Below, in pieces: positions 39,437 through 47,910 of a stretch of 64,000 nt of DNA. The notes below the pieces were generated by a model. That model saw only the letters and a list, made by a program, of their open reading frames with translations. It made no database searches and had not been told where the DNA came from. The stretch comes from Neobacillus nitrireducens (GTDB lineage: Bacteria > Bacillota > Bacilli > Bacillales > Cytobacillaceae): the NCBI RefSeq assembly GCF_030915405.1, contig NZ_CP133262.1, positions 1,054,001 to 1,118,000 on the forward strand. Direction: 5' to 3'. Each line of letters opens with the position of its first letter. The stretch's first letter is position 1. The position numbers and the translations under genes are program-made.

Positions 39437-40678
39437 AAAAGTAATTTCAATCGATGTACCTTTACCAAGGGTGCTTTGTACCTTTGTTTTCCCATGATGT
39501 TTCTCAATTATCCATTTAGCAATCGACAAGCCCAGCCCAGTTCCTTCGGCAGACGTCCTTGCTTTATCACTCTGGTAGAAACGATCAAATATCTTTGGAA
39601 TATCCTTTTCAGGAATCCCGATTCCGGTATCCATAATTTTTAGAATGATCGAGGAGTGGTTCTGTAAACAGGAAAGCAGTATTTCCCCTCCCCCATTCGT
39701 ATATTTCATCGCATTGTCCAATAAAATGACGATTAATTGATGGATCCGAGCCTTATCTGCAAAAAATTGAACAGATTCTGATTCCTGCAATTGAAGCGAC
39801 TTTTCTTGATACAAAGCAATTTCCTCGTACTGTTGAATAATTTCGGTCAAAAGTTCATCCAGTTGGAATACTTCCTTTTTGACTTCAATTTGATCAGAGT
39901 CCGATCTTGCTAGTGTCAATAAGTTGGTCACTAATTTGGAAAGTCGTCTTGATTCATTTGATATCGTTGATACATCAAGAATTCGCTCTTGAATCGTTGC
40001 TTTTGGGGCACGAAACAAGACATCTGTTTTCGCCTGGATGACAGCTAATGGGGTTCTTAACTCATGCGAAGCATCGGAAACGAACTCCGTCTGCTTTTTC
40101 CAAGCTTTTTTAATCGGGACAAGCGCCTTTCCCGCTAAAAAATATCCTGAAGCAACGGCACAGATGATTCCTACTCCCATCCCTATCAGCATAATCAACA
40201 ATAATCTGTCCAGTAATTCTTGTTCAGAGTTAACATTGCGAATGAATTGAACAGTTACCATACCTAACTCTGGATGATCCACTTTGAGAGCAATATATCT
40301 AAACGAAAAATCATCTACATCCACATCGGTTAAGGTATTTAATGTTTTCGGGCGAATCAACTTCTCTTTATCTTGGAAAATTTCCGAATCACGGTTTTGT
40401 TCCAACATCAGCTGATTATTTTCGTCCCAAATGAGGGTCATGATCCGAGGGTCTTTCCCTTTAAACCTTGGAATGGGTCCCCCACTATTCTCACGAATTT
40501 CACCGGGTCCCTCCGTCTGATGTTGAAAATGATCAATCGATTCAAGCAATGATTGGTTAACATCCTTATATAATTTATTATCTGTGTAAAAATAAATGAC
40601 CGAACCGAGGATGCTAATAAGTACAATAAATACTAATGAATTTAAAAATGTTAATTTAATATGTGTCTGCCGAAACAT
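39416..40678 (-). CDS. Sensor histidine kinase
   Basis: A 420-residue membrane kinase. Two membrane segments (about 9-29 and 158-180) enclose an extracellular sensor of 125 residues with EGPGEIRENSGGPIPR; then HisKA with SDASHELRTPLAVI (phosphorylated His) and an ATPase domain with the N box LLDNAMKYT, G1 DTGIGIP, F box FDRFYQ and G2 GTGLGLSIA. Paired with the response regulator encoded 8 bp upstream. Ligand unknown. The link with the efflux adaptor suggests it senses envelope or drug stress. Confidence 0.92.
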   Translation of the reverse strand: MFRQTHIKLTFLNSLVFIVLISILGSVIYFYTDNKLYKDVNQSLLESIDHFQHQTEGPGEIRENSGGPIPRFKGKDPRIMTLIWDENNQLMLEQNRDSEIFQDKEKLIRPKTLNTLTDVDVDDFSFRYIALKVDHPELGMVTVQFIRNVNSEQELLDRLLLIMLIGMGVGIICAVASGYFLAGKALVPIKKAWKKQTEFVSDASHELRTPLAVIQAKTDVLFRAPKATIQERILDVSTISNESRRLSKLVTNLLTLARSDSDQIEVKKEVFQLDELLTEIIQQYEEIALYQEKSLQLQESESVQFFADKARIHQLIVILLDNAMKYTNGGGEILLSCLQNHSSIILKIMDTGIGIPEKDIPKIFDRFYQSDKARTSAEGTGLGLSIAKWIIEKHHGKTKVQSTLGKGTSIEITFPKTQRS

Positions 40679-40686
40679 GGTAGCTC

Positions 40687-41358
40687 CTATTCCTCGTTCA
40701 ACATATAGCCCACGCCACGAATCGTTTTAATATCCGTATGGTAGCCCGATGGTTCTAGTTTTTTACGGAGATGGTGCATGAATACTTCCACAATTGCGAT
40801 GGTTGTATCTGAATCAAACCCCCATACACGGTCATAGATTTGTTCTTTTGTCAGAATGGCTCCTTTATTTTGAATCAAAAATTCTAGCAGTTCATATTGC
40901 TTGGCTGTCAGCTTTATCTGCTCCCCATCGACGAGAATATCTCTTTCCTTCCCTAACAATTCGATACCGCGAAATCGAATGGTTTGATTGGTTGTTAGGC
41001 TACCACTTCTTCTTAACAACGCACGGATTCTTGCTTTCAATTCTGCGGCTTGAAACGGTTTCACCAAATAATCATCTCCGCCGCTATCGAGTCCCTGGAC
41101 ACGGTCTTCTAAGGAATCTCTGGCAGTAAGAAATAACACAGGTATTTTTAATCCTTCCTTCCGTATGGTCCGTAAAACTTCAAAACCATCAATCTCCGGA
41201 ATCATGACATCCAATACAATGACATCATGGATATTCTGCATCGCTAAAAATAAAGCATCTTCCCCATTCGATGCTTGATCTACTTCAAACTCATCCGATA
41301 ATAATTGAACAATCGAATCCAATAGTGGAAGATTATCTTCTACAACTAATAAACGCAT
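40687..41358 (-). CDS. OmpR/PhoB-type response regulator
   Basis: A 223-residue regulator. Receiver domain: acidic ED near residues 7-8, phospho-accepting Asp in VLDVMIP (about residue 51), Thr in FLTARD, Lys in DYLVKPF. C-terminal winged helix: LTAKQYELLEFL and the DNA-recognition region VEVFMHHLRKKLEP, then TIRGVGYML. Upstream gap to the adaptor gene is 115 bp, so it may also have its own promoter. No obvious repeat operator was found. Confidence 0.93.
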   Translation of the reverse strand: MRLLVVEDNLPLLDSIVQLLSDEFEVDQASNGEDALFLAMQNIHDVIVLDVMIPEIDGFEVLRTIRKEGLKIPVLFLTARDSLEDRVQGLDSGGDDYLVKPFQAAELKARIRALLRRSGSLTTNQTIRFRGIELLGKERDILVDGEQIKLTAKQYELLEFLIQNKGAILTKEQIYDRVWGFDSDTTIAIVEVFMHHLRKKLEPSGYHTDIKTIRGVGYMLNEE

Positions 41359-41473
41359 ATACGAACTCTCCTAAATAGTAAGGATTATATTTAATGGTAA
41401 TTATATATCAAGCAAAGCAATCGTAACATATTTCTTCACGGCATCGTCACTTCAATCGAACGAACCTCTGAAC

Positions 41474-42421
41474 TTACTTCCCACCTGTACCGCCATAGGA
41501 ACGGTTCATTCTTCCTGCATTTCCCACACCACCAAAAATACTTCCTTGTGTATTACCCGTTGTATTATTTGTTTTCGTTGCTTTTGCTAATTGAGGCAGT
41601 ATTACCATTTCACCTTCTGAAACACCTTTTGTTATTTCCACATAATCTTCATTTGCTAACCCCGTTTGAACGGATTGTTTCTCAGTTCCAGAACTGTTAC
41701 TGTCTGTACTCGTTGAATGGAGAATCACATATTTCTGTTTGTTTGATGTATGAACAGCATCAAGTGGAACATAAAGTGCATCTTGTTTACTTTCCGTTTG
41801 AATTCTTGCTTCCGCACTCATTCCAACTTTAAGTTGATCTGGTTTGTCTATATGAACAGTAACATCATAGGTGGAGACTCCGTTCGATGATGTTCCCTCT
41901 TCAGATATAGCTGATACTTTACCAGTAAATTCTTGATCAGGAAACGCATTAATTGTTAGATTAACAGACTGCCTCTTTTTAATTTTATAAATATCAAGCT
42001 CATCAATTTGGACTACGGTTTGTAATTCATTGTAATTTGTTACATGCGCAACTACTTGTCCGTTCGTCACTCGCCCACCAGCTGAAACCGCAATTGTGGT
42101 AATCACTCCAGTGGCTGGAGCGGTTACAGGGTCACTTCCATCCGAAAAGGTAATTAATTCATCCCCTTTGTTTACTATTTCACCCACCGCTCCAAGCACT
42201 TCATCTATTTCATTGTTTGCAAACTTTGTTTTGACATCTTCACTCGTTACGGCTTGAACAGTGCCTGAACCACTGATGTTAACGTTTAATGTACCTTTTT
42301 GAACAACTGACGTTCGAGCTTGTGCGGACACGGTTTTTGGACTTAAAGCTAACGGTTTCCATTGATAGCCGACAAACCCTAAAACAACTACGCTGCCTGC
42401 AATTAAAATCCATTTTTTCAT
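41474..42421 (-). CDS. Efflux membrane-fusion (HlyD/MacA-like) adaptor, no partner transporter
   Basis: A 315-residue periplasmic-adaptor-type protein, anchored by one N-terminal membrane segment. Seen: a lipoyl half with GSGTVQAV and PVTAPATGVITTIAVSAGGRVTNGQVVAHV, then a beta-barrel region LTINAFPDQEFTGKVSAISEE and a C-terminal membrane-proximal part ending in a Gly/Asn-rich tail. In Bacillus such YknX-like proteins serve MacB-type ABC exporters, but no ABC gene adjoins it. It is transcribed toward, and probably with, the two-component genes. A missing or remote transporter partner is the odd feature. Confidence 0.87.
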   Translation of the reverse strand: MKKWILIAGSVVVLGFVGYQWKPLALSPKTVSAQARTSVVQKGTLNVNISGSGTVQAVTSEDVKTKFANNEIDEVLGAVGEIVNKGDELITFSDGSDPVTAPATGVITTIAVSAGGRVTNGQVVAHVTNYNELQTVVQIDELDIYKIKKRQSVNLTINAFPDQEFTGKVSAISEEGTSSNGVSTYDVTVHIDKPDQLKVGMSAEARIQTESKQDALYVPLDAVHTSNKQKYVILHSTSTDSNSSGTEKQSVQTGLANEDYVEITKGVSEGEMVILPQLAKATKTNNTTGNTQGSIFGGVGNAGRMNRSYGGTGGK

Positions 42422-42569
42422 TGTAACTTACTCCTTTTTGCGTTCCTGAATTCCCCCCAGGATGCCAAATATTCTAATCTACACCCATTATTATGTTTAT
42501 TTCTTAACTTTTCCTTAATAGTTCGGAATTGACATCAATTTTTATTTTATTTATAGTTAAACAGGTGAA

Positions 42570-42588
42570 TAGTTAAAGAGTTTAACTA
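42570..42588. promoter_or_regulatory. Operator palindrome of the MarR-MMPL operon
   Basis: TAGTTAAAGAGTTTAACTA is a perfect inverted repeat of 8-bp arms and a GAG centre, 30 bp before the regulator start codon; another half (TATAGTTAAAC) lies about 20 bp upstream. Such palindromes are typical MarR autoregulation sites. Confidence 0.75.
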
Positions 42589-42618
42589 CTTTTTTATAAA
42601 TTAAAGAGGTGAACGATA

Positions 42619-43080
42619 ATGGATAAAAACATCATTCAGGAGTTAATTGACCGTTACGTGTCGGTTTCATTTCAAGTACAAAAAAAAGCGGAATATTTAA
42701 TCAAGGGACAAATTGGCGACGACTTAACCAATGATCAGCACTACATATTAAGATATATTCATCAATCAAAGGATTGTACTTCCACGGAATTGGCCGATGC
42801 TTTCGAAGTAAATAAAAGTGCAATCACGGCAATCATTAATCGGATGGCAGACCGAGGTTTAATTCAAAGGACACGCGATGTAAATGACCGAAGGGTCGTT
42901 TACTTAACGCTAACAAAGGAAGGTAATACCCTTTACGAAAATTGCCAAGAAAAAGTTCAGGTTCTCGTTGAATCAATTATTTCGCAATTTAACGAAACCG
43001 AAATTACCACATTTATAAATACTTATGAGAAATTGGCTCAACTCTTAATCAACAAGAAACAGGAAGAACGGGAGGAATAA
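42619..43080 (+). CDS. MarR family transcriptional regulator
   Basis: A 153-residue winged-helix repressor. N-terminal dimer helix, then STELADAFEVNKSAITAIINRMADRGLIQRTRDVNDRRVVYLTLTKEG, with the DRR wing tip characteristic of MarR. Likely represses itself and the exporter encoded next. The ATG follows AAGAGGTG. It ends 4 bp before the MMPL gene, so both are one operon. The palindrome just upstream is the likely operator; inducer unknown. Confidence 0.93.
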   Translation: MDKNIIQELIDRYVSVSFQVQKKAEYLIKGQIGDDLTNDQHYILRYIHQSKDCTSTELADAFEVNKSAITAIINRMADRGLIQRTRDVNDRRVVYLTLTKEGNTLYENCQEKVQVLVESIISQFNETEITTFINTYEKLAQLLINKKQEEREE

Positions 43081-43084
43081 ACAA

Positions 43085-46000
43085 GTGAGGGCAATTTTAA
43101 AGGGTAAATGGTTCATCTTAGCCGCATGGATTGTTGTTATTGCAGTACTTTTCATGGTCGCTCCAAATATGGAAGCACTTGTACGGGAAAAGGGACAAAT
43201 TACCGTACCGGAAGGATATTCTTCAACCATAGCTGAAAAAATTCTCAAGGATGTCCAATCAAGTGAAAACAGCGGCAGTAGTCTTCAAACCGCCTTGGTT
43301 TTCCATAGTGATAAAAAGTTAACAAAAACTGATTTTGCAAATGCAGAAAAAGCTGTGAACGAGCTTGATAAAAACAAGGACCAACTTGGAATTTCCGAAA
43401 TTTTAACTCATTTTAATGAGGCAAAGCTAAAAGATCAGCTTGTTTCAAAGGATAGTAAAACCATTCTTGTTTCTCTTAAGGTGGATGTGAAGGACCGCGA
43501 AGCAAAGGAAATTTCGGATGATTTATATCAAGCAATTGATGACATCAAGCTAGACCATTACTACACAGGAAACTGGGTCATCAGTGATGATCTTGTCACC
43601 AATTCTCAGGAAGGTTTAAAGAAAACAGAGGGTATTACTGTTGGATTCATCCTGATTGTACTCCTTCTTGTTTTTAGGTCAGCTATTGCACCAATCATTC
43701 CGTTAGTGACAGTTGGTTTCAGTTATCTTACGGCCCAATCGATCGTTTCTTTATTAGTGGATAAGGTTAACTTCCCGCTATCCACCTTTACGCAAATTTT
43801 CTTAGTTGCCGTCCTGTTTGGAATTGGAACCGACTATTGTATTTTGCTGCTCAGTCGTTTTAAAGAGGAAATGGGCAAAAATGATAGTATCACAGAATCA
43901 ATTATAGCAACCTATCGAACGGCTGGAAAAACAGTTTTCTTTAGTGGTGTTGCCGTTATGATCGGTTTTGCCTCGATTGGCTTTTCCACCTTTAAGCTTT
44001 ATCAGTCAGCAGCTGCTGTGGCTGTCGGTGTGGCAATCCTCCTGATTGCACTTGTAACCATCGTCCCTTTCTTTATGGCTGTGCTTGGTAGAAAACTATT
44101 CTGGCCATCCAAGGGTAAACTTGAACATAGTGAAAGTAATTTTTGGGGATTTGCCGGAAAATTTGCACTCGCACGTCCATTAATCGCTTTTATTATTGTT
44201 GGCATTATTTCTGTACCTTTCTTATTTTCCTATAAGGATCAATTATCATTTAATTCACTTGAGGAAATCAGCGATGATTTCCCCTCTATAAAAGGGTTTA
44301 ATATTATTGCTGATTCCTTTGGACCTGGTGAAGTAATGCCCACCCAAATTGTTATTAAAAATGATGATAAATTGAATACTTCTGAGTATATTTCCATTAC
44401 GGAAAAAATTAGTCAGGAGCTGGCTAAAGTAAATAATGTAGACACCGTTCGTTCTGTTACCCGTCCTACCGGTGAAACGATTGATGACTTATATCTGTCC
44501 AAACAGGTGGCAAGTCTAGGTGATGGAATTGGTCAAGGGAATGATGGGATTAAAAAAATCAGTGACGGCCTCGAAGAAGCAGGCACCCAAATGGCATCTA
44601 ATCAGCCGAAAATGGAGGAAGCCACTTCTGGTATAAATGAATTAATCAATGGAACTACTAAACTTAAAAATGGGATGGGCGACATACAAGGCGGATTAAC
44701 CGCCATTGAAAAAGGACTAAAATCTGGTTCCACTGGTTCTCAGCAGATTAAAGATGGGATGACCTTAGTTAAGACTAAATCCGCTGAAGTTTTAGCCGGA
44801 AGTAAACAATTGCTCGCTGGTTATCAAAAGGCAAGTACAGGATTAGCTACCCTTCAAGGGAATTATAAAAATGTAGCTGCAGGATTAGCTACATTGAACA
44901 AATCCCTCACTTCAACCAATCAATATTTTGCTAATCTTGAAAAACAATATAGTGATATTGGAAAAAACCAAAATTATCAAGCTATCAAAATGACGGTTCA
45001 AGGGTCCCAAACTGCAACAAAAGAATTAGCAGGTGGATTACAGAAATTAAATGCAGGACTAACAGACGCACAGGAAGGGATTCAGTTTGCTAACAGTAAA
45101 TTTGCTGAAATAACGGATGGCCAAAAAGCCCTGATTAGTGGAATGGAAGGACTGATCAAAGGAATTTCAGACCTTGAAACAGGATTAGATAAACTGGCCG
45201 CTGGACAAGGAAAAGTCATTGATGGGCTCCCACAATTTACTGGTGGCCTTTCTGGAATAAATGACGGGCAAAAGCAGCTCCTTTCTGGCTTCCAAGACAT
45301 GGGTGGGCAAATCACAGAGCTTTCTGATGGCTTAACCAAAAGTGCGGATGGATTAAATAAAGTTTCAGATGGCCTTAATTCTGCTCAAGATTATTTATCC
45401 GAAGTATCCAAGCAGAAGCAAACTGGGTTTTACATTCCGCAGGAGGTTCTTGATGGTAAAGATTTTGAGCAATCCCTGAATGCTTATATGTCAAATGACA
45501 GAAAAGTAATGACCATTGATGTGATTTTTAATAAAAATCCATACTCGAATCAAGCGATCAATCGGATCCCTGAAATTAAGCAAGCCGTCAAACATGCAAT
45601 TAAAGATACCAAACTCGAAAATGCTAAAGTTGCTGTTGGCGGGGTTTCAAGTATGCATAAAGACCTTGATTCTATATCGAAAGCGGATTATTCCAGAACT
45701 GTTCTACTTATGCTCATCGGAATTAGTATAATCTTAATCATACTTCTCCGATCACTAATTATGCCGCTATATTTGATTGGGTCATTAGTTTTAACTTATT
45801 TTACTGCGATGGCCATTTCAGAAAAGATTTTCGTTAATCTATTAGGCTATACAGGAATAAGTTGGGCGGTTCCCTTCTTCGCCTTTGTTATTTTAGTCGC
45901 TTTAGGAATCGACTACAGTATTTTCTTAATGGATCGGTTTAACGAATACCGACATATGCCGGTTCAAAAAGCAATTCTCCTTTCAATGAAAAAAATGGGT

Positions 46001-46225
46001 ACAGTTATTATTTCTGCAGCGGTTATCTTAGGAGGTACATTTGCAGCGATGATGCCATCAGGTGTTTTATCCTTGGTTGAAATTGCTACGATTCTATTAA
46101 TCGGCTTAGCTTTGTACTCACTAGTTGTCCTCCCACTGTTTGTTCCTGTCATGGTAAAAACATTCGGTGAAGCCAACTGGTGGCCATTTCTAAAAGCTAA
46201 AGATCATGACAATCCTATCGACTAA
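43085..46225 (+). CDS. MMPL/RND-type exporter (YdfJ-like)
   Basis: A 1046-residue RND-superfamily membrane protein with the MMPL layout: TM1, a first extracellular domain, TM2-6, then a second, very large extracellular region (about 460-780) made of repeated short helical units with GI...L..G motifs (for example KKISDGLEEAGTQM, LKNGMGDIQGGL), and TM7-12. Membrane motifs GIGTDYCILLLSRFKEE and GIDYSIFLMDRFNEYR hold the proton-relay aspartates. In B. subtilis the homologue YdfJ is under YdfHI control; here it is under MarR. Start is GTG with GGGAGGA nine bases upstream. It may export lipids or drugs; the substrate is unproven. Confidence 0.92.
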   Translation: MRAILKGKWFILAAWIVVIAVLFMVAPNMEALVREKGQITVPEGYSSTIAEKILKDVQSSENSGSSLQTALVFHSDKKLTKTDFANAEKAVNELDKNKDQLGISEILTHFNEAKLKDQLVSKDSKTILVSLKVDVKDREAKEISDDLYQAIDDIKLDHYYTGNWVISDDLVTNSQEGLKKTEGITVGFILIVLLLVFRSAIAPIIPLVTVGFSYLTAQSIVSLLVDKVNFPLSTFTQIFLVAVLFGIGTDYCILLLSRFKEEMGKNDSITESIIATYRTAGKTVFFSGVAVMIGFASIGFSTFKLYQSAAAVAVGVAILLIALVTIVPFFMAVLGRKLFWPSKGKLEHSESNFWGFAGKFALARPLIAFIIVGIISVPFLFSYKDQLSFNSLEEISDDFPSIKGFNIIADSFGPGEVMPTQIVIKNDDKLNTSEYISITEKISQELAKVNNVDTVRSVTRPTGETIDDLYLSKQVASLGDGIGQGNDGIKKISDGLEEAGTQMASNQPKMEEATSGINELINGTTKLKNGMGDIQGGLTAIEKGLKSGSTGSQQIKDGMTLVKTKSAEVLAGSKQLLAGYQKASTGLATLQGNYKNVAAGLATLNKSLTSTNQYFANLEKQYSDIGKNQNYQAIKMTVQGSQTATKELAGGLQKLNAGLTDAQEGIQFANSKFAEITDGQKALISGMEGLIKGISDLETGLDKLAAGQGKVIDGLPQFTGGLSGINDGQKQLLSGFQDMGGQITELSDGLTKSADGLNKVSDGLNSAQDYLSEVSKQKQTGFYIPQEVLDGKDFEQSLNAYMSNDRKVMTIDVIFNKNPYSNQAINRIPEIKQAVKHAIKDTKLENAKVAVGGVSSMHKDLDSISKADYSRTVLLMLIGISIILIILLRSLIMPLYLIGSLVLTYFTAMAISEKIFVNLLGYTGISWAVPFFAFVILVALGIDYSIFLMDRFNEYRHMPVQKAILLSMKKMGTVIISAAVILGGTFAAMMPSGVLSLVEIATILLIGLALYSLVVLPLFVPVMVKTFGEANWWPFLKAKDHDNPID

Positions 46226-46233
46226 TTAGTTGC

Positions 46234-46263
46234 GCTGGCCCATCGGTCAGCGTGCTTTTTTAC
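46234..46263 (+). terminator. Terminator of the MarR-MMPL operon
   Basis: GCTGGCC-CATC-GGTCAGC followed by GTGCTTTTTT. Confidence 0.8.
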
Positions 46264-46407
46264 CTTTTTTGAAACCTTTTCACTTTATTCTCGTACATAT
46301 AGAGTGTTAAGAATAATGAAGAAATATATCTATCATGAAATTTTTCCCTTTTTCAAAAATACATTTATAATGTACATATGAACAAGAATCGATGAGGAGT
46401 GAAAAAA

Positions 46408-47865
46408 GTGGGTGTTACACTTAGCAAGGGCCAAAAAGTTGATTTAACCAAATCTCATCCCGGTCTGCAAAATGTCGTTGTCGGGTTAGGTTGGAATATA
46501 AGTCAGCAAGGATCCAATTTTGATTTAGATGCTTCAGCATTTTTATTAGGTCAATCCGGCACGGTGAACAGTGATCAGGATTTTGTATTTTATAACAATC
46601 CGTCAGGGGGAAATGGCTCGATTATCTATAGCGGGGACAATCGTACCGGTGCAGGAGCTCAAGATGATGAGCAGATCCGGATTGATTTAAACAGGGTTCC
46701 CTCACACATTCACCGAGTTGCCTTCACGATAACTATCCATGATGCGCAAATGAAAGGGCAAAATTTCGGACAAATTACTGATTCCTATGTGCGAATATTT
46801 AATGAGAATACAAATGAAGAATTATTGAGATTTAACCTTGGACGGGATTTCACTGTGGAAACCGCAATTGTAGCAGCAGAGCTCTACCGTCACAACGGTG
46901 AATGGAAGTTTAATGCAATCGCCAGTGGATTTCAAGGGGGGTTAGCTGCATTATGTCGGAACTTTGGTATTTCCGTTGATGACCCACCCGTGAGCGTCAC
47001 ATCGCCACCATTCCAGCCAATGAATGGGCAACAAAGCCCGAATTCATTTCAGCAAAATCAAGCAAATCCTAATCTTTTTCAGCAAAGTAATTCATACCAA
47101 CAAAATCAAACAAGCCCTGGTTCATATCAGCAGCCTATACATCTTCAACCTGAATCATCTCATCAGCAACCCGCCTATGGATATCCGACTCAGTCTTATC
47201 CAACGTCCACAAATTCACACCAATCCTATGGTGGAGATGATATCATTTGCCCGCGCTGTCATTCATCCAATGTCAGGACAGGTAAAAAGGGATTCGGATT
47301 AGGCAAAGCGGCAATTGGCGGGTTAATCCTGGGTCCTGTCGGCTTACTGGGCGGTTTTATTGGAAAAAATCAATTGAAGTTTTCCTGTAATAGCTGCGGC
47401 AATAACTGGTCCCCTTCACAAACAGATTACGCAGAGTGGGCAAATAATCAAAAGAGGAAAGCCCAAGAACTATTTAATCGTTATAAAAGTCAGGATGTAC
47501 TTGATGCGGTGGTCGCAGCCTGTGCTTTAGTTGCGATGGCAGACGGATACTTGGATGCTTCTGAACGTCAGAAAATGATTGAATTCGTCAATTCAAGTGA
47601 GGAATTACGTGTTTTTGACACCAATAAAGTCATCCAAAAGTTTAACTTTTTCATTGCTAAGCTTGAAAACGACCGGATGCTAGGGCGTGCAGAAGCATTT
47701 CGTGCACTTGGAAAAATAAGAACGAAACCGGAAATTGCTCGCCTTGTCGCCCGATATTGCATTGCAATTGGCTATGCCGATGGAAATTTTGACAACAATG
47801 AAAAACAAATGGTTAGTGATATTTGTCGTGAACTTGGACTAAACCCTGCGGAGTTTTTATCATAA
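46408..47865 (+). CDS. TerD-zinc ribbon-TerB fusion protein
   Basis: A 485-residue fusion. Residues 1-190 are a TerD domain: VTLSKGQKVDLTK, NFDLDASAFLL and a Ca-binding-like DFVFYNNPSGGNGSIIYSGDNRTG plus IVAAELYRHNGEWKFNAI. Residues about 200-275 are a Gln/Ser/Pro/Asn-rich low-complexity linker. A zinc ribbon (C281-x2-C284 and C327-x2-C330) encloses a Gly-rich hydrophobic hairpin (GKAAIGGLILGPVGLLGGFIG). Residues about 350-485 are a TerB-like domain (ALVAMADGYLDASERQKM and AIGYADGNFDNNEKQM). The start is GTG eight bases after GAGGAG. TerD and TerB usually occur as separate proteins of the tellurite/stress complex. Confidence 0.85.
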   Translation: MGVTLSKGQKVDLTKSHPGLQNVVVGLGWNISQQGSNFDLDASAFLLGQSGTVNSDQDFVFYNNPSGGNGSIIYSGDNRTGAGAQDDEQIRIDLNRVPSHIHRVAFTITIHDAQMKGQNFGQITDSYVRIFNENTNEELLRFNLGRDFTVETAIVAAELYRHNGEWKFNAIASGFQGGLAALCRNFGISVDDPPVSVTSPPFQPMNGQQSPNSFQQNQANPNLFQQSNSYQQNQTSPGSYQQPIHLQPESSHQQPAYGYPTQSYPTSTNSHQSYGGDDIICPRCHSSNVRTGKKGFGLGKAAIGGLILGPVGLLGGFIGKNQLKFSCNSCGNNWSPSQTDYAEWANNQKRKAQELFNRYKSQDVLDAVVAACALVAMADGYLDASERQKMIEFVNSSEELRVFDTNKVIQKFNFFIAKLENDRMLGRAEAFRALGKIRTKPEIARLVARYCIAIGYADGNFDNNEKQMVSDICRELGLNPAEFLS

Positions 47866-47872
47866 AAACGAA

Positions 47873-47910
47873 AAAAAGCCTCTCTCCTTTCGGGATCGAG
47901 GCTTTTTTAA
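47873..47910. terminator. Bidirectional terminator
   Basis: AAAAAGCCTC pairs with GAGGCTTTTT around a 15-base loop; A- and T-tracts on both sides serve the convergent TerD-TerB and selB genes. Confidence 0.8.

Noticed and set aside
45082-45339. CRISPR-like regularity in the MMPL gene
   Set aside because: The periodicity comes from protein repeats (G-x-x-x-L helices) inside a long coding frame; no constant repeat/spacer pattern exists here or elsewhere in the window.
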